From the NCBI GenBank assembly GCA_009774345.1, contig VSNR01000029.1:1-29604 (forward strand): 29,604 bases of DNA, given 5' to 3'. The notes under the pieces are model-generated. The model searched no databases, had not been told where the DNA came from, and saw nothing but the letters and a program-made list of their open reading frames with translations. Shown here one piece after another: positions 23,637 through 29,604 of this stretch. How positions within the stretch are numbered: position 1 is the first letter of the stretch; each line of letters begins with the position of its first letter. The position numbers and the translations under genes were made by a program. Origin of the DNA: Lachnospiraceae bacterium. Lineage in GTDB: Bacteria; Bacillota; Clostridia; Lachnospirales; Lachnospiraceae.

Positions 23637-24431
23637 ATGTATGAATATAAGATAAAAGAATACACAGCGGATGCCAAAAAACAAAAAGAATACTGGGATA
23701 CAGCGATTGGTTTGCAGCAGGTCGATGGATTAAAACCATCTATGTACCTGTATGAATTGTCAGAGCAGCATATCAATGGAGAACTGTCCTTGCAGAAGGT
23801 CAGTGAAAAATTAACTGAATATTATAAAGGCACTCCCAGTAAAGAACAGGCAGAGACAATGGAATGCGATCTTGTCTCTGAACGAATTGTTGAACTCTTG
23901 TCTGATGGAACCATTTCTTTGAAACCTACAGCGCTAAAATCAATTCACCGTTATCTGTTTGATGGACTATATGATTTTGCAGGACGATTCAGACAATATA
24001 ATATCGCAAAAGAAGAACCCATTTTGCAGGGGGACAGTGTCAAATATGCTAATTATTATGAGATTCAAGATATACTTGATTACGATTTTGCGATGGAAAA
24101 ACAGCAGCAGTATTCGAAAATGGATCAAAACCAGATTATTAAAAGATTAAGTGAGTTTACCTCATCCATCTGGCAGGTGCACCCTTTTGGAGAAGGAAAT
24201 ACGAGAACAACCGCCGTATTTATGGAATTATATTTAAATAGTATCGGTTTTCATGTAAACAATGACATGTTTAAAGACTGCTCTAAATACTATAGAAATG
24301 CATTGGTGCGTTCGAATTATGCAAATTATGCAAAAGGAATCGAAGTTGACTTTCTCTTCCTGAGCAGGTTTTATTCTAATCTGCTGTTTGATACGCATTA
24401 TGAGCTGGACAATGACATATTTTTCACTTGA
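23637..24431 (+). CDS. FIC-domain protein with N-terminal VbhA-like antitoxin domain
   Basis: This 264-residue protein starts at ATG 23637, 7 nt after AGGGAG; an ATG 6 nt earlier is too close to the site. The FIC active site is HPFGEGNTR (residues 182-190, catalytic His182), with ALKSIHRYLFDGLYDFAGRFR upstream forming the flap and core helices. FIC enzymes mostly transfer AMP to a hydroxyl side chain. Residues 11-64 (DAKKQKEYWDTAIGLQQVDG, then LKPSMYLYELSEQHINGEL) look like the VbhA antitoxin, which in other systems is a separate protein. The inhibitory motif (S/T)xxxE(G/N) appears here as LQQVDG, with Ser to Leu and Glu to Asp. The gene is AT-rich. Confidence 0.85.
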   Translation: MYEYKIKEYTADAKKQKEYWDTAIGLQQVDGLKPSMYLYELSEQHINGELSLQKVSEKLTEYYKGTPSKEQAETMECDLVSERIVELLSDGTISLKPTALKSIHRYLFDGLYDFAGRFRQYNIAKEEPILQGDSVKYANYYEIQDILDYDFAMEKQQQYSKMDQNQIIKRLSEFTSSIWQVHPFGEGNTRTTAVFMELYLNSIGFHVNNDMFKDCSKYYRNALVRSNYANYAKGIEVDFLFLSRFYSNLLFDTHYELDNDIFFT

Positions 24432-24456
24432 CAGCAGAACTTCCTGCGTGTATGAT
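24428..24456 (+). promoter_or_regulatory. Strong vegetative promoter of the leader region
   Basis: TTGACA (24428-24433), a 17-nt spacer and TATGAT (24451-24456) are near-consensus. The -35 box overlaps the FIC stop codon. It drives the leader peptide and, by readthrough, the ABC/MutS2 operon. Confidence 0.75.
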
Positions 24457-24498
24457 AAGAACATAGCGGAAGCGAAATAATTTTATGGAGGATTTTGT

Positions 24499-24537
24499 AT
24501 GTTAAATTTAATTGTAATGGAGAAAATTGCAAAGTAA
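24499..24537 (+). CDS. Putative 12-residue leader peptide
   Basis: The ORF MLNLIVMEKIAK starts 7 nt after a perfect GGAGG (24487-24491) and about 40 nt after the promoter. It ends before a series of hairpins and terminators. This is the arrangement of ribosome-mediated attenuation leaders found before antibiotic-response genes. A second GGGAGGATTTT (24546-24556), echoing the first ribosome site, follows without a start codon. Confidence 0.5.
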   Translation: MLNLIVMEKIAK

Positions 24538-24589
24538 ATATTGCAGGGAGGATTTTTAGCGGTATTTTGCGCTAGGAGTCTGCCCATTT

Positions 24590-24611
24590 GCCGGCAGCGT
24601 AAGCTGTTGGC
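24590..24611 (+). promoter_or_regulatory. GNRA-capped hairpin in the leader
   Basis: GCCGGCAGC (24590-24598) pairs over 9 bp, with two G-U pairs, with GCTGTTGGC (24603-24611) around a GTAA tetraloop. TGCC (24581-24584) upstream and GGCG-tttt-CGCC downstream offer competing pairings. A smaller hairpin TAGCG/CGCTA lies at 24557-24574. Such alternatives suit a conformational switch. Confidence 0.5.
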
Positions 24612-24662
24612 GTTTTCGCCTTACAATTGTTTTATATGATGGTATATATTTATGAATCATTG

Positions 24663-24691
24663 GAACATGGCTGTATGGTCATGTTCTTTTT
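24663..24691 (+). terminator. First leader terminator
   Basis: GAACATG (24663-24669) pairs with CATGTTC (24680-24686) and is followed by TTTTT (24687-24691), more than 150 nt upstream of the ABC gene. Confidence 0.65.
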
Positions 24692-24726
24692 ATGCACACG
24701 GGCATAATTTTCAAACACACTTTTGG

Positions 24727-24773
24727 AAAAAAGACCATGATATAGACGCTTACGGGCATCCATGGTCTTTTTT
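24727..24773 (+). terminator. Second leader terminator
   Basis: AAAAAAGACCATG (24727-24739) pairs perfectly over 13 bp with CATGGTCTTTTTT (24761-24773); the 21-nt loop can fold further. It lies 69 nt before the ABC ATPase start, so the operon is expressed by readthrough or from an unseen promoter. Confidence 0.75.
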
Positions 24774-24842
24774 GCGTTGTAAGGCGGTGTCTTTGCAATA
24801 AGGAGCATAACCCAAATTTTAAAGAGTGAAAGGAAAACAAGC

Positions 24843-25841
24843 ATGAATAAAAATACAACAATTATCAATACAGCAAATTTGGTCAAAACATACCGTCGCT
24901 ACAAAAAGCCAGAAGGCATCCGAGGCAGCATCTCCAGCCTGTTTCGGCGCGAATATGAAGAAAAGACTGCGGTAAACCAGATTGACCTGTCTATTCAGGC
25001 GGGTGAGTTTGTCGGGCTGATTGGGCCAAACGGCGCTGGAAAGACGACTTTAATCAAGATGCTGACTGGAATCATCGCCCCGACAGCAGGCACGATCAAC
25101 GTGATGGGATACTATCCCAATGACCTCAAAAATGCATTTAAGAAACAGTATGCCGTTGTGATGGGGCAGAAGAGCCAATTGTTTTTTGAGCTGACAGTCA
25201 ACGATACACTGCGTCTCTTTAAAGAGATTTATGAGATTTCCGAAGAAACCTTTCAGGCGAATAAGAATTACTTTGTACAGCTTTTTGGTGTCGGGGACTT
25301 AATGGATGTACAAGTGCGGACCCTGTCGCTGGGAGAGCGCATGAAAATGGAACTGATGGTGGCGCTGCTGCACAATCCCAAGATTCTCTTTCTGGATGAG
25401 CCCACAATCGGACTGGATGCGGTTGCATCGAAGCAAATCCGCAGTTTTTTGAGGGAAATCAACGAGAAAAAAGGGACAACAATCCTGCTCACATCGCATT
25501 ATATAGAAGATATCAAGGCGCTGTGCAGGCGGACGATCGTCGTAAATCACGGCACAATATTGTACGACGGCGCAACGGATGAACTGTTTGAACGCTTCCA
25601 GCGCAACAAGCGGATTATGATAACCTTTGACAATGCCGTCAGGACAATAAAGCTACGGACAGGCGGCGCAAAACTTCTGGTGGACGAACCATATAAAAAA
25701 GAGTATGAAGTAGCGCGGGAAAACGCAAAAACACTGCTTGCGGAGCTGATGGAACACGAGCCAAAGGACATTGTGATCGAGGAGGAAGAGATTGGTATTG
25801 TGGTGGAGCGTATTTATCAAGAAGGAGGAATTGACGGTTAA
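24843..25841 (+). CDS. ABC transporter ATP-binding protein (ABC-2/DUF990-type exporter)
   Basis: This 332-residue nucleotide-binding subunit has Walker A GPNGAGKTT (61-69), Q-loop VVMGQKSQLFFELT, a variant signature LSLGE (161-165, LSGGQ in most), Walker B ILFLDEPTIGLD (181-192) and the H-loop TSHY. The insertion before Walker A (RGSISSLFRREYEEKTAV) and the long C-terminal tail (EEEIGIVVERIYQEGG) are typical of ATPases paired with two DUF990/ABC2_membrane_6 permeases. Only one such permease, and a truncated one, follows. The ATPase looks intact. The start follows AAAGGA. Substrate unknown; relatives are drug or viologen exporters. Confidence 0.88.
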   Translation: MNKNTTIINTANLVKTYRRYKKPEGIRGSISSLFRREYEEKTAVNQIDLSIQAGEFVGLIGPNGAGKTTLIKMLTGIIAPTAGTINVMGYYPNDLKNAFKKQYAVVMGQKSQLFFELTVNDTLRLFKEIYEISEETFQANKNYFVQLFGVGDLMDVQVRTLSLGERMKMELMVALLHNPKILFLDEPTIGLDAVASKQIRSFLREINEKKGTTILLTSHYIEDIKALCRRTIVVNHGTILYDGATDELFERFQRNKRIMITFDNAVRTIKLRTGGAKLLVDEPYKKEYEVARENAKTLLAELMEHEPKDIVIEEEEIGIVVERIYQEGGIDG

Positions 25842-25842
25842 T

Positions 25843-26406
25843 ATGACAATCTATTTCTTTGGTGTTACCAGTATCCCTTACAAGGTACGCTCAGGCGAGT
25901 TGGATTTGTACCTGTCTAAGCCTGTAAGTCCGCTTTTTCGGCTGACATTCGAGAACATCAGTCCGGGTTCTGTGCCGTTGATCTTGATGAGTGTGTGCAT
26001 CATTGTCTATGGAATCGCCAGTCTGCATATGACGCTGACGCCTGTCATAGCAGCCGCCTATATTTTCTGGCTGGTTCTTATGGAAATTCTGTATTATGAG
26101 ATGGAGGTTCTCATTCGTTCGGTGTCATTGTATGTCGTATCTATGGCGCGTATGGAGCAGATTGAGGAGGCGGGGCTTGATTTGTGCATGAAACTGCCGG
26201 GAATCGCATTGTATGGTGTCTATAAGGTTATTTTTTATCTGATTCTGCCCTATGGCATCATGGCAACGCTGCCAGTGCAGAGCATGATTGGCGAGCTGAA
26301 TCTACAGAGAGCCCTCTATGGCATCGGTGTGGCCGTGCTGTTCACAGTATTTACCTGTATTATCTGGAAAAACGGGCTGAAACACTATAACAGTGCAAGT
26401 TCATGA
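25843..26406 (+). pseudogene. Truncated ABC-2 (DUF990-type) permease
   Basis: The 187-residue product (from ATG 25843) aligns in pattern with only the C-terminal part of DUF990 permeases: FGVTSIPYKVRSGELDLYLSKP, then LFRLTFENISPG. Full members are about 260 residues, with roughly 75 more N-terminal residues and extra membrane segments. The AAGGAGG ahead of the ATG is 14 nt away, farther than usual, as if a deletion removed the original start. The second permease normally present is missing. It keeps an open frame, so recent loss or a minimal functional form are both possible. The MutS2-like gene follows after 15 nt. Confidence 0.6.
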
Positions 26407-26421
26407 AAAAAGGAGTGTAAA

Positions 26422-28323
26422 ATGAATATCGAAAAACAAATCGAATTTGACAAAATAAAAGAACAATGGAAAGCGCTCGCAGTCACAGACCGCGCCAAGG
26501 AAATGATAGCAGAAGCATCTTGTTATCTTGTTGAAAGTGAACTGCGAAAACAGCTCAAGGACACCACCAACAGTAAGATATTGCTCGAAAAACTCGGCAT
26601 GCCTCCTCTGCAAAACGTTGCGGAGGCAAAGGAAATTCTGGTCGTCACCGAGAAGGGCGACTGCCTGACACCCTACCAGCTCGAGCGCGTGGAGAAGGTG
26701 CTCACCGCAGTCATGCGCTTAAAAGACTATCTTGCCAGAGGGAAACAGTATGAAAATCCATTAGCCTACTATGAGGAAAATCTTGATGCCGCTGCGGCGC
26801 TTCGGGAGGAAATCAGCCGTCAAATACGAAACGGCGCAGTAGACGACTATGCCTCCAAGGAGCTTAAACAAATTCGGGCGGAGATCCTGCGCTGTGAGGA
26901 ACAGATGAAGCAGAAGGCAGAGCAGATTCTGCGCGCCAACAAGGAGTGCATGGCAGACAGTTATTGCACAATGCGCAATGGCAGAATTTGCGTTCCAGTG
27001 AAAAAAGAATATAAATTCCGAATTTCAGGGAGCGTAATTGACAAGTCCGCTACGGGCAATACGTTCTTTATCGAGCCAGCCAGCGTCATAAAATATGATG
27101 AAGAATTGCAGCAGCTCCGCATCAGTGAGGAAAATGAAGTATACCGCATATTGTATACACTGACGGCGATGGTCGCAGATGCCATTTTGCTGATGAATGA
27201 GAATATCCGCCTGATGGAGAAGCTGGATTTTATCTTTTCCAAGGGAAAACTCAGCATGGACATGGATGCCGTGGAGCCAGCCATCAACACAGAACGCCGC
27301 ATTTTCCTAAAGGATGCAAGGCACCCGCTGATGGACAGGGCACGCAGCATCCCCCTGCAATTTGAAATCGGCAGACAGGCAAGAGGAGTCATTATCACAG
27401 GGCCTAATACCGGTGGCAAAACGGTGGCAATCAAGACCGTCATGCTAAGCTGCATGATGGCGCAGTGCGGACTTCATGTCGCTTGCAGGGAAGCGGACAT
27501 CTGCATGAACAGCGGATATCTATGCGATATTGGTGACAATCAGGACATTACAGAGAATCTCTCTACCTTTTCTGCACACATCAAAAATGTGCTGGAAGTC
27601 CTGCGCGAAGTCAATCGTGACAGTCTCGTGATCCTAGATGAGATGGGGTCTGGCACGGACCCGGCGGAGGGCATGGGGATTGCCATTGCCATTTTGGAAG
27701 AACTGCGCAAAAGCGGGTGCCTGTTCCTTGTCACGACACACTATCCAGAAGTCAAGGAGTATGCGGACAAAACACAGGATATTCTCAATGCGAGAATGAC
27801 TTTCGACAAAGAAACGCTGAAACCGACTTATCAAATGGTGATCGGGGAAGCAGGGGAGAGCTGTGCTTTCTACATTGCTGACAGACTGGGGATGCCAAGT
27901 GAGATGCTCAAAACGGCAGTCAGGGCAGCCTACGGCGAATCGGCAGTCAAAGACTATCGGTTTCAGAAGGCAGAAAACACAGTTCGGAAACAGGAAATGC
28001 ACAAGATTGTAAAAGCGAAAAAGGCGGTTTCTAAAACAAATCTAAGTGAATTGTATCATCTGGGGGACAGTGTGATGGTATTTCCCGATAAGAAAATTGG
28101 CATTGTGTGCGAACCTGTCAATGAAAAAGGGGTTCTGCGCGTGCAGCTCTCAGACAAAAAGATCTGGATAAACCATAAGCGCGTTAAACTCCAAGTGGCA
28201 GCAGAACAGTTGTACCCGGCAGATTATGATTTCTCGATTCTCTTCGAGACAGTTGAGAACCGCAAGCTCAGGCACGATATGGAGCGGAAGTATACGGAGG
28301 AAGTGTTGTATCATAATGAGTGA
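26422..28323 (+). CDS. MutS2-like protein lacking the Smr domain
   Basis: This 633-residue protein has the MutS core and clamp, helical lever from about 80 to 290, and the ATPase: Walker A GPNTGGKT (327-334), DNQDITENLSTFSAH, Walker B LVILDE (402-407) and GSGTDPAEG, then VTTHYPEVKEYA. This is the MutS2 branch rather than MutS1, as there is no mismatch-binding domain. B. subtilis MutS2 (785 residues) ends in a KOW-like and an Smr nuclease domain; here the chain stops after a KOW-like segment (LGDSVMVFPDKKIGIVCEPVNEKG). MutS2 proteins suppress recombination or rescue collided ribosomes. It is the last gene of the ABC operon, with AAAAAGGAG before the ATG. Confidence 0.85.
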   Translation: MNIEKQIEFDKIKEQWKALAVTDRAKEMIAEASCYLVESELRKQLKDTTNSKILLEKLGMPPLQNVAEAKEILVVTEKGDCLTPYQLERVEKVLTAVMRLKDYLARGKQYENPLAYYEENLDAAAALREEISRQIRNGAVDDYASKELKQIRAEILRCEEQMKQKAEQILRANKECMADSYCTMRNGRICVPVKKEYKFRISGSVIDKSATGNTFFIEPASVIKYDEELQQLRISEENEVYRILYTLTAMVADAILLMNENIRLMEKLDFIFSKGKLSMDMDAVEPAINTERRIFLKDARHPLMDRARSIPLQFEIGRQARGVIITGPNTGGKTVAIKTVMLSCMMAQCGLHVACREADICMNSGYLCDIGDNQDITENLSTFSAHIKNVLEVLREVNRDSLVILDEMGSGTDPAEGMGIAIAILEELRKSGCLFLVTTHYPEVKEYADKTQDILNARMTFDKETLKPTYQMVIGEAGESCAFYIADRLGMPSEMLKTAVRAAYGESAVKDYRFQKAENTVRKQEMHKIVKAKKAVSKTNLSELYHLGDSVMVFPDKKIGIVCEPVNEKGVLRVQLSDKKIWINHKRVKLQVAAEQLYPADYDFSILFETVENRKLRHDMERKYTEEVLYHNE

Positions 28324-28357
28324 ACGTTCTCCTTATGATATCAGTCATATAAATAAT

Positions 28358-28409
28358 TCCCGAAATATGGAAACTGAATGCTTTTATGCAGATTTTCCAT
28401 ATTTTGGGA
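28358..28409. terminator. Long hairpin between convergent genes
   Basis: TCCCGAAATATGGAAA (28358-28373) pairs over 16 positions with TTTCCATATTTTGGGA (28394-28409), with one G-T pair and a 20-nt loop. There is no T run on the plus side; on the minus side ATTATTTAT follows. It lies between the ends of the MutS2-like gene and the XRE gene and probably ends transcription from both sides. Confidence 0.55.
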
Positions 28410-28424
28410 GATACAGCAGAGAGA

Positions 28425-28682
28425 CTATGAAGTATTTTCATCAGGATCAAGACCAGCGAAAAAGTCATCATAAGTGCAGTTATAAAGTTTTTTGAGCTGT
28501 ATCAGTACGCTGATACGAATATTTAACTCGCCCGATTCATATTTTTCATAGGTTGTCCTGCCAATATCGCAGGAACGGCGTTGTAATTCGGCACACAGTT
28601 TTTCTTGTGAAAATCCATTCTTTTTGCGTAGCTGTTTAAGGTTTTTACCCATATTGCAGTCGCGTCTTAATTTTTGTTCCAT
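28425..28682 (-). CDS. XRE-family helix-turn-helix regulator
   Basis: This 85-residue protein on the minus strand has the HTH KNLKQLRKKNGFSQEKLCAELQRRSCDIGRTTYEKYESGELNI, then IRISVLIQLKKLYNCTYDDFF, the Cro/C1-type fold of small transcription factors. No effector domain follows. The ATG at 28682 follows GGAAAA; a second Met ten residues later lacks a ribosome site. It is the only minus-strand gene in the window, divergent from the frameshifted gene at 28836, with a symmetric dyad between them. Confidence 0.85.
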   Translation of the reverse strand: MEQKLRRDCNMGKNLKQLRKKNGFSQEKLCAELQRRSCDIGRTTYEKYESGELNIRISVLIQLKKLYNCTYDDFFAGLDPDENTS

Positions 28683-28696
28683 TTTTCCAATACGCC

Positions 28697-28760
28697 TAAT
28701 TTCATTCTGACCAGCATTAGTTGCAATTTTTAATATTTTATGCTATATTGAATGAAATTA
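28697..28760. promoter_or_regulatory. Symmetric dyad in the divergent intergenic region
   Basis: TAATTTCATTC (28697-28707) and GAATGAAATTA (28750-28760) are perfect 11-bp inverted repeats. Inside, each 5 nt further in, AGCAT (28713-28717) and ATGCT (28740-28744) are also inverted, around a 22-nt AT-rich centre. It covers the region upstream of the XRE gene and the promoter of the next gene, so an XRE operator is a reasonable reading. Confidence 0.6.
28721..28749 (+). promoter_or_regulatory. Promoter toward the frameshifted gene
   Basis: TTGCAA (28721-28726), a 17-nt spacer and TATATT (28744-28749). It lies within the dyad; TTGCAA is itself a palindrome and could serve either strand. The start codon is 87 nt downstream. 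Confidence 0.5.
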
Positions 28761-28835
28761 TTGACACCCATATTGGTCATTTCCCAAAAATTAGAATTTA
28801 CCATTACAATGCACGAGGGAGAAATGGAAAGAGAA

Positions 28836-29200
28836 ATGTATATTACCAATGAAGAAAGAAATGCAGAAAAGTGGCAGATGCTTATGCAGAATTTTATGAA
28901 TTGGAGGATATTTTTGTTGCAGATGCAGGGAAATATGGATTTATAAAGCTACTGTACTACACTGATATCAATGGATTTGAAAATATGCAGACCTATACAG
29001 AAAGTAAAATATTTTTTGATGATCTGTGGGATGACTGGATTGAGTATCAGTTTTATGAAATAGCATCAGGCACACTGGCGGCGGAATTAAGCTATGACGA
29101 ATTGTTCAACAGTCTGCCCAAGATAATTCAAAAGGAGATAAAAGATAAGCGTTTTTATTTTGCGGAAATGGCAGGGCTGAACAATGAAGAAAAAGATTAA
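28836..29200 (+). pseudogene. Frameshifted hypothetical gene
   Basis: From ATG 28836, after GGAAAGAG, the frame reads MYITNEERNAEK and then enters a poor sequence. The frame one base away, from 28871, continues VADAYAEFYELEDIFVADAGKY and runs to a TAA at 29198-29200. Adding one A to the run at 28867-28870 would join them into a protein of about 121 residues, acidic and aromatic-rich, with no recognised domain. The break is either real inactivation, slippage in the A run or a sequencing error. A GTG at 28871 could start the second part alone but has no good ribosome site. Confidence 0.65.
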
Positions 29201-29604
29201 CTAACCAAATACTAATCTGTATAAAACTGTGGGAGATGGACTGGCGGTTCTATTTTTAGGAATAAGCGGCTGGGCATTATTTCCGTTTTAGAGCATATCA
29301 AAAAAGAAATGACATATAAAGCGGATTATGATAAAATATGTATGATTGCCAAAGAAGTATACTGGCATTTTCAATTACCTTAATTTATATGGAGAATGAT
29401 ATAAATGACGAAAAAGAAAAAGAGAATAATAATTATATCCATAGTAATTACTTTAGTCATCTTAATTGTTCCGCTTTGTATGTAAATCTCAAGGTATTTA
29501 CGATCAAAAAGGTTTTAATGGCAGAAGAATAAACTGTACCCTTTGTCAAGGACAAATTTTTTGACCCCATGGACAGGGAGTCATATCTCCTGTCCATAGG
29601 TGTG
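29201..29604. other. AT-rich, apparently decayed stretch with tiny ORFs
   Basis: No intact gene is visible here. At about 29219-29292 a hydrophobic reading (containing VGDGLAVLFLGISGWALFPF) ends in TAG and may be the end of a lost gene. A 24-codon ORF lies at 29309-29383 (begins MTYKADYDKICM). The last 70 bases hold TTTGTC-aag-GACAAA followed by TTTTTT (terminator-like, about 29541-29563) and ATGGACAGG/CCTGTCCAT, which could be the edge of an insertion sequence that continues outside the window. Confidence 0.4.
29405..29485 (+). CDS. Putative 26-residue membrane peptide or truncated gene start
   Basis: ATG 29405 follows ATGGAGA with 10-nt spacing. The product begins MTKKKKRIIIISIVITL and is one membrane helix with a lysine-rich start, ending at TAA. 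It is either a real small membrane peptide or the intact beginning of a broken membrane-protein gene; the sequence after it shows no clear continuation. Confidence 0.35.
   Translation: MTKKKKRIIIISIVITLVILIVPLCM

Noticed and set aside
24652..24801. 49-codon plus-strand ORF running through both leader terminators
   Set aside because: It lacks a ribosome site and its Trp/His-rich sequence is explained by the two inverted repeats it crosses. A translated antiterminator is possible but not supported.
24650..24886. Minus-strand ORF with a hydrophobic N-terminus
   Set aside because: It is antisense to the terminators and the ABC start, and the hydrophobic stretch comes from the AT-rich leader.
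1..29604. CRISPR arrays, rRNA or tRNA genes
   Set aside because: No regularly spaced repeats, conserved rRNA segments or cloverleaf with T-loop consensus were found on reading through.

Overview
The window looks like chromosomal DNA from a spore-forming, anaerobic Clostridia species, most likely Lachnospiraceae. Evidence: the sporulation genes yqfC and yqfD in the Firmicutes order yqfC-yqfD-phoH-(pgpH-type gene)-ybeY, a BofC-like sporulation protein, Clostridia-type FAD proteins, low-to-moderate GC, strong GGAGG-type ribosome sites, and nearly every gene on the plus strand. No rRNA, tRNA or CRISPR array was seen.

Layout. 1-858: the 3' part of a secreted hypothetical gene and its terminator. 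1020-5088: a small accessory or defence block with a RelB/DinJ-type antitoxin plus YoeB-type toxin, an unrecognised 520-residue gene with leucine-rich repeats, and an ATPase/HNH pair matching the Septu anti-phage system (PtuA-PtuB). 5177-5566: a lone bacteriohemerythrin. 5629-9968: the conserved yqfC-yqfD-phoH-[HD-like]-ybeY run; its fourth gene sits where pgpH is expected but is short and has lost most HD metal ligands. 9992-15316: a MurJ/SpoVB-type flippase, a BofC-like protein with a candidate sigma-G promoter, and two FAD oxidoreductases. 15699-21380: proB and proA separated by cls, nfo, a DUF896 gene and 5-formyl-THF cyclo-ligase. 21394-24431: a secreted protein, a small Cys-containing protein, a GNAT acetyltransferase, an acidic hypothetical protein, and a FIC enzyme with an apparent fused VbhA-like antitoxin domain. 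24428-28323: a leader region (strong promoter, 12-codon leader peptide, GNRA hairpin, two terminators) before an ABC ATPase, a truncated permease and a MutS2-like protein without an Smr domain. 28425-29604: a minus-strand XRE regulator, a symmetric dyad, a frameshifted gene, tiny ORFs and decayed sequence.

The strongest unexpected signal is a pair of short non-autonomous mobile elements (136 and 133 bp; 15287-15422 and 19041-19173). Both have matching terminal inverted repeats and perfect 8-bp flanking direct repeats. One landed inside the 3' end of a FAD-dehydrogenase gene and replaced its last codons; removing it in silico restores a plausible family-like C-terminus. The two copies keep the same internal hairpin with an almost completely different stem sequence. 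A separate imperfect inverted repeat with 65-nt arms lies just upstream of proB.

All family assignments come from reading motifs in the translations; no database search was run.
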